From positions 1 to 6,005 of the forward strand of contig JAJXVP010000172.1 in assembly GCA_021782055.1 (NCBI GenBank): a DNA stretch of 6,005 nucleotides. The letters run 5' to 3'. Under the pieces are notes generated by a model, which did no database searches, was not told the origin of the DNA, and saw nothing but the letters and a program-made list of their open reading frames with translations. Position numbers and translations under genes: made by a program. Below, one piece after another: positions 4,667-6,005 of this stretch; within the stretch, counting starts at the first letter, position 1, and each line of letters begins with the position of its first letter. The stretch is from a bacterium (GTDB taxonomy: Bacteria > Spirochaetota > Spirochaetia > JABEVK01).

Positions 4667-6005
4667 ATGCCCCAAGAAATCCCACTCAAAAAACTTTTGC
4701 CGTGGATTCTCTACCTGATCTTTTTTGCGGTACTCAACGAGACCGTTTTTAATGCCTCAACTCCGAGCATTGCGGCTGCCTTTTCGCTCAATGCTTCGGG
4801 AGTAAGCTGGGTGATGACGACCTTTTTAATTTTGTTTGGCATTGGTTCGGTTGTGTTTGGGCGTCTTTCAGATCTCTATAGCCTGAGAACCCTCATCACA
4901 CAGGGGGTGGTCATTTACTCTTTGGGTTCCCTCCTGGGATTTGTGGGAGAAACCTCATTTCCCCTGGTGATTCTGGCTCGGGCTATCCAAGGCTGGGGGG
5001 CTTCGGCACTTCCTGCTCTGGTCTTTGTCATCGTAGCCCGTTATTACCCGGAAGCTGAAAGGGGAGGCGTTTTCGGGCTGATTACGTCGATTGTGTCGGT
5101 GGGACTCTGCCTGGGACCGGTCCTAGGGAGTGTTATAGCTTCTTGGCATTGGGCTTTATTGTTTCTGCTCCCGTTCCCCACCCTCTTTGCACTTCCCTTT
5201 CTTCGAAGGATACTACCTCAAGAAGCTCGGCGTCCGGGTCGGGTGGATGTACTGGGAGCTGTCTTGGTAGCTCTGACCGTCGGTTCTTTGGTTCTTTGGC
5301 TCAATGTGGGGGGGACATTCTTCCTTTATGTCGTACTAGGTTCCACCCTCGCCCTCATTCTGGCGACAAGTTTCCTTCGAGAGCCTTTTCTGGACCCCGC
5401 TCTTTTTCGTGAAGGGAAGTTTCTGAGCGCTGTTCTTGTAGGCTTCAGTTTCTTTTCGATCGTGATGGGGGTGTTTTTCCTCGTGCCATTACTTTTAAAT
5501 ACAGTCCACCACACACCTCAATGGGAAATTGGTTTACTTTTGTTGCCAGGGTCCATAGCTTCTATGTTACTAGGGCCATTGGCTGGCAAGTTGGCAGATC
5601 GTCGTGGAAATCCCCTGGTCTTCACCTTAGGTGCGGGACTTCTCCTCTTGGGCCTTTTGGTCTTAGCAGAATATTTCTCCTGGTCACCCTGGCTGGTTTC
5701 TGGAACTTTGATTCTCGCGTATGGGGGGCTTGCCCTCTTCCAAACTGCCCTGATGAATAGTGTCTCGACAACGCTGTCGCCGGAAGATACTGGGGTAGGA
5801 ATGGGCATCTTTAACTTGGTGAGCATTATCTCGGGAGCCGTGGGGACAGCTCTGGTTGGGAAAATCTTTGAAGCCCAGGGACAGACGGTCATTACTCCCC
5901 TGATTCTCATCTTTGCGGGAGTCGTCACCGCAGGGGTTGTGTTGTTTTTAGTTGCCTTTCGCCCTCGTCCGCGTTCCGGTGCCGGTTCCCCAGTGAACGT
6001 CACAC
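4667..6005 (+). CDS. MFS drug efflux transporter, DHA2 (Tet(K)/Tet(L)-like), 3' partial
   Basis: The frame is open from ATG 4667 to the window edge, giving 446 residues. Tet(L)-type proteins are near 458, so only the tail is probably missing. About 14 hydrophobic helices can be counted, which is the DHA2 drug:H+ antiporter layout. Motif A is GRLSDLYSLR (65-74), motif B RAIQG (105-109) and motif C GLCLGPVLG (146-154), the antiporter hallmark. A second motif-A-like loop, GKLADRRG (307-314), follows helix 10. The stretch PALVFVIVARYYPEAERGGV (116-135) and what follows resembles Tet(K)/Tet(L) closely. The last residues (RPRPRSG onward) form a polar cytoplasmic tail. It sits in the inner membrane and should export drugs or other toxic organic compounds using the proton gradient. 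Tetracycline as substrate is not proven. It is divergent from, and probably controlled by, the AraC/GyrI-like regulator. Confidence 0.92.
   Translation, partial: MPQEIPLKKLLPWILYLIFFAVLNETVFNASTPSIAAAFSLNASGVSWVMTTFLILFGIGSVVFGRLSDLYSLRTLITQGVVIYSLGSLLGFVGETSFPLVILARAIQGWGASALPALVFVIVARYYPEAERGGVFGLITSIVSVGLCLGPVLGSVIASWHWALLFLLPFPTLFALPFLRRILPQEARRPGRVDVLGAVLVALTVGSLVLWLNVGGTFFLYVVLGSTLALILATSFLREPFLDPALFREGKFLSAVLVGFSFFSIVMGVFFLVPLLLNTVHHTPQWEIGLLLLPGSIASMLLGPLAGKLADRRGNPLVFTLGAGLLLLGLLVLAEYFSWSPWLVSGTLILAYGGLALFQTALMNSVSTTLSPEDTGVGMGIFNLVSIISGAVGTALVGKIFEAQGQTVITPLILIFAGVVTAGVVLFLVAFRPRPRSGAGSPVNVT

Noticed and set aside
5143..5760. Other frames over the pump (5143-5412, 5326-5514, 5521-5760)
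   Set aside because: All overlap the continuous MFS reading frame, which shows motifs A, B and C; they have no recognisable domains.
5518..6003. Minus-strand 161-codon frame opposite the pump
   Set aside because: Basic, Pro/Thr/Arg-rich low-complexity translation antisense to a conserved transporter; typical shadow of a membrane-protein gene.
1..6005. CRISPR array, tRNA or rRNA genes, phage or defence system
   Set aside because: I found no regularly spaced repeats, no tRNA-like cloverleaf or rRNA signature, and no nuclease, helicase or phage genes.

Overview
The window looks like ordinary chromosomal DNA from a Gram-negative bacterium. The main evidence is a gene for an exported protein with a signal peptide and a glycine-rich, beta-rich C-terminus that resembles an outer-membrane barrel. 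I cannot name the phylum from sequence alone. Base composition changes along the window. The left part (about 1-2170) is AT-rich, while the right part (about 2170-6005) is nearer 50% GC. Two 60-base lines counted by hand illustrate this: 22/60 G+C at 1321-1380 and 29/60 at 5281-5340.

Left part. A YdeI/OmpD-associated family gene (87-668, minus) is followed by a gene-poor stretch (about 692-1130) holding only short open frames that I do not recognise. Next comes a well-preserved short-chain dehydrogenase/reductase (1210-1935, plus). After it lies the C-terminal stub of an IS3-type transposase (1994 to about 2112, minus). A 41-bp direct repeat brackets this interval. The first 41 bp of the ydeI start region (651-691) recur at 2116-2156 with three mismatches, directly against the transposase stub. 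The second copy is therefore a decapitated ydeI start (ribosome-binding site, ATG and six codons). The 1.4 kb between the copies is best read as DNA brought in or rearranged by insertion-sequence activity.

Right part. Two minus-strand genes are arranged in tandem: an AraC-type regulator with a GyrI-like ligand-binding domain (3684-4550) and the exported protein of unknown function (2172-3635). Divergent from the regulator is a 14-helix MFS drug-efflux pump of the Tet(K)/Tet(L)-like DHA2 type (4667 to beyond 6005). The 116-bp divergent spacer carries a 9-bp inverted repeat. It also carries a good minus-strand promoter whose predicted transcript start falls almost on the regulator's ATG, so the regulator may be translated from a leaderless mRNA.

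Working model (inference): the regulator senses a small molecule and controls its own gene, the pump and perhaps the exported protein. I see no clearly new multi-gene system. The points most worth a second look are the repeat-bracketed IS scar, the regulator/pump control region and the unassigned exported protein.
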